From assembly GCA_041301185.1 (NCBI GenBank), contig JBFYSV010000292.1, positions 1 through 5,937 of the forward strand: a stretch of DNA of 5,937 bases, given 5' to 3'. The notes below the pieces were generated by a model. It was not told the DNA's origin. It made no database searches and was given only the letters and a program-made list of their open reading frames with translations. The stretch comes from JAQBDA01 sp041301185. GTDB taxonomy: Bacteria > Chloroflexota > Anaerolineae > Anaerolineales > UBA4823. Of this stretch, positions 5,532 through 5,937 are shown in pieces (within the stretch, counting starts at the first letter, position 1; the number at the start of each line of letters is the position of its first letter). The position numbers and the translations under genes are program-made.

Positions 5532-5937
5532 TGAAGCCGCGCCTGGTCATCTGCCGCTCTAACCCAATTTCACCCGATCCCAGAGTGGAGAAAGAAGCCC
5601 GCACGCTTGCTCAGGCAGGCTACCAGGTCAGCTTGTTGGGCTGGGACCGGACCGCCGCCCTTCCCCGCCAGGAGCTGCTGGATGGCATCTCCTGCCAACG
5701 CCTGCCCATCCGCGCCGAATACGCCTCGGGCATGCACAATCTACCCGACTTGCTGCGCTGGCAATGGGGCTTGCTGAAATGGCTGATCAGCCACCGCCGG
5801 GAGTACGAGCTGATCCATGCCTGCGACTTCGATACAGTGCTGCCGGCTTTGGTTTGCCAGCGCCTTTATGGCAAGAAAATCATTTATGATATTTTTGACT
5901 TCTATGCCGACCACCTGCGGGCAACACCAAACTGGAT
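5531..5937 (+). CDS. GT4-like glycosyltransferase, N-terminal part only (runs off the right edge)
   Basis: Open from ATG 5531 to the end of the window (135 codons plus 2 bases) with no stop. The ATG shares its A with the TGA stop of the preceding gene (TGATG), a typical translational-coupling junction, so it belongs to the same operon. The visible part is the N-terminal Rossmann domain of a GT-B fold enzyme: a first strand RLVICRSN, the segment SPDPRVEKEARTLAQAGYQV (residues 15-34) followed by a strand and GWDR, then YELIHACDFDTVLPAL and KKIIYDIFDFYADHL near the right edge. That DxDT followed by YDxxDFYA is a pattern known from GT4 family members. The donor-binding C-terminal domain is outside the window, so substrate and completeness cannot be judged. 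It presumably adds another sugar to the glycan handled by the upstream transporter. Confidence 0.85.
   Translation, partial: MKPRLVICRSNPISPDPRVEKEARTLAQAGYQVSLLGWDRTAALPRQELLDGISCQRLPIRAEYASGMHNLPDLLRWQWGLLKWLISHRREYELIHACDFDTVLPALVCQRLYGKKIIYDIFDFYADHLRATPNW

Noticed and set aside
1..5937. CRISPR arrays, tRNA or rRNA genes, insertion sequences
   Set aside because: I saw no regularly spaced repeats, no tRNA cloverleaf or rRNA landmarks, and no transposase motifs or terminal inverted repeats of an IS element on either strand.

Overview
The window reads as the start of a surface-polysaccharide export and assembly cluster from an environmental bacterium. All supported genes lie on the + strand. 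My best guess at lineage is Chloroflexota (Anaerolineae-like). This is an inference from the moderately GC-rich coding sequence, the mature N-terminus of the first protein carrying a VFLPLAAS-type stretch of the kind I associate with secreted Chloroflexota proteins, and the general look of the glycosyltransferases. No marker gene is present to prove it. The first 15 bases match the 3' end of the Illumina read-1 adapter exactly, so the left edge is a contig end with untrimmed adapter and not genomic sequence.

Layout. Positions 1-194 hold the adapter, a short possible leftward reading frame (weak), and an AT-rich stretch with a TATAAT box. Positions 195-1346 encode a secreted protein with a GH26-like (mannanase-type) fold, in which the position expected for the catalytic nucleophile is Gln. 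It is closed by a strong hairpin and a T-run (1351-1394). Positions 1395-1570 are a promoter and leader region with a second TATAAT box framed by a 5-bp inverted repeat, a stem-loop at the predicted 5' end of the mRNA, and a GGAGG ribosome binding site. These lead into a tightly packed operon: an ABC-2 type polysaccharide exporter permease (Wzm/TagG/KpsM type, 1571-2395), its ATPase (Wzt/TagH/KpsT type, 2373-3152, 23-nt overlap), a 787-residue membrane-associated double glycosyltransferase joining a GT2 domain to a GT4-like domain (3168-5531), and the start of another GT4-like glycosyltransferase (5531 to the right edge, sharing one base with the previous stop codon).

How they work together. 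The glycosyltransferases would build a lipid-linked glycan on the cytoplasmic face and the two-component ABC transporter would move it across the membrane. The ATPase has no C-terminal glycan-recognition domain, so export is probably not gated by a Wzt-type chain-end cap. The secreted GH26-like protein may bind or trim the same or a similar glycan outside the membrane, but it sits in its own transcription unit and that link is inference. I did not find a clearly new system. The features most worth checking are the Glu-to-Gln change in the GH26-like protein, the GT2-GT4 fusion, and the compact promoter and leader architecture of the export operon.
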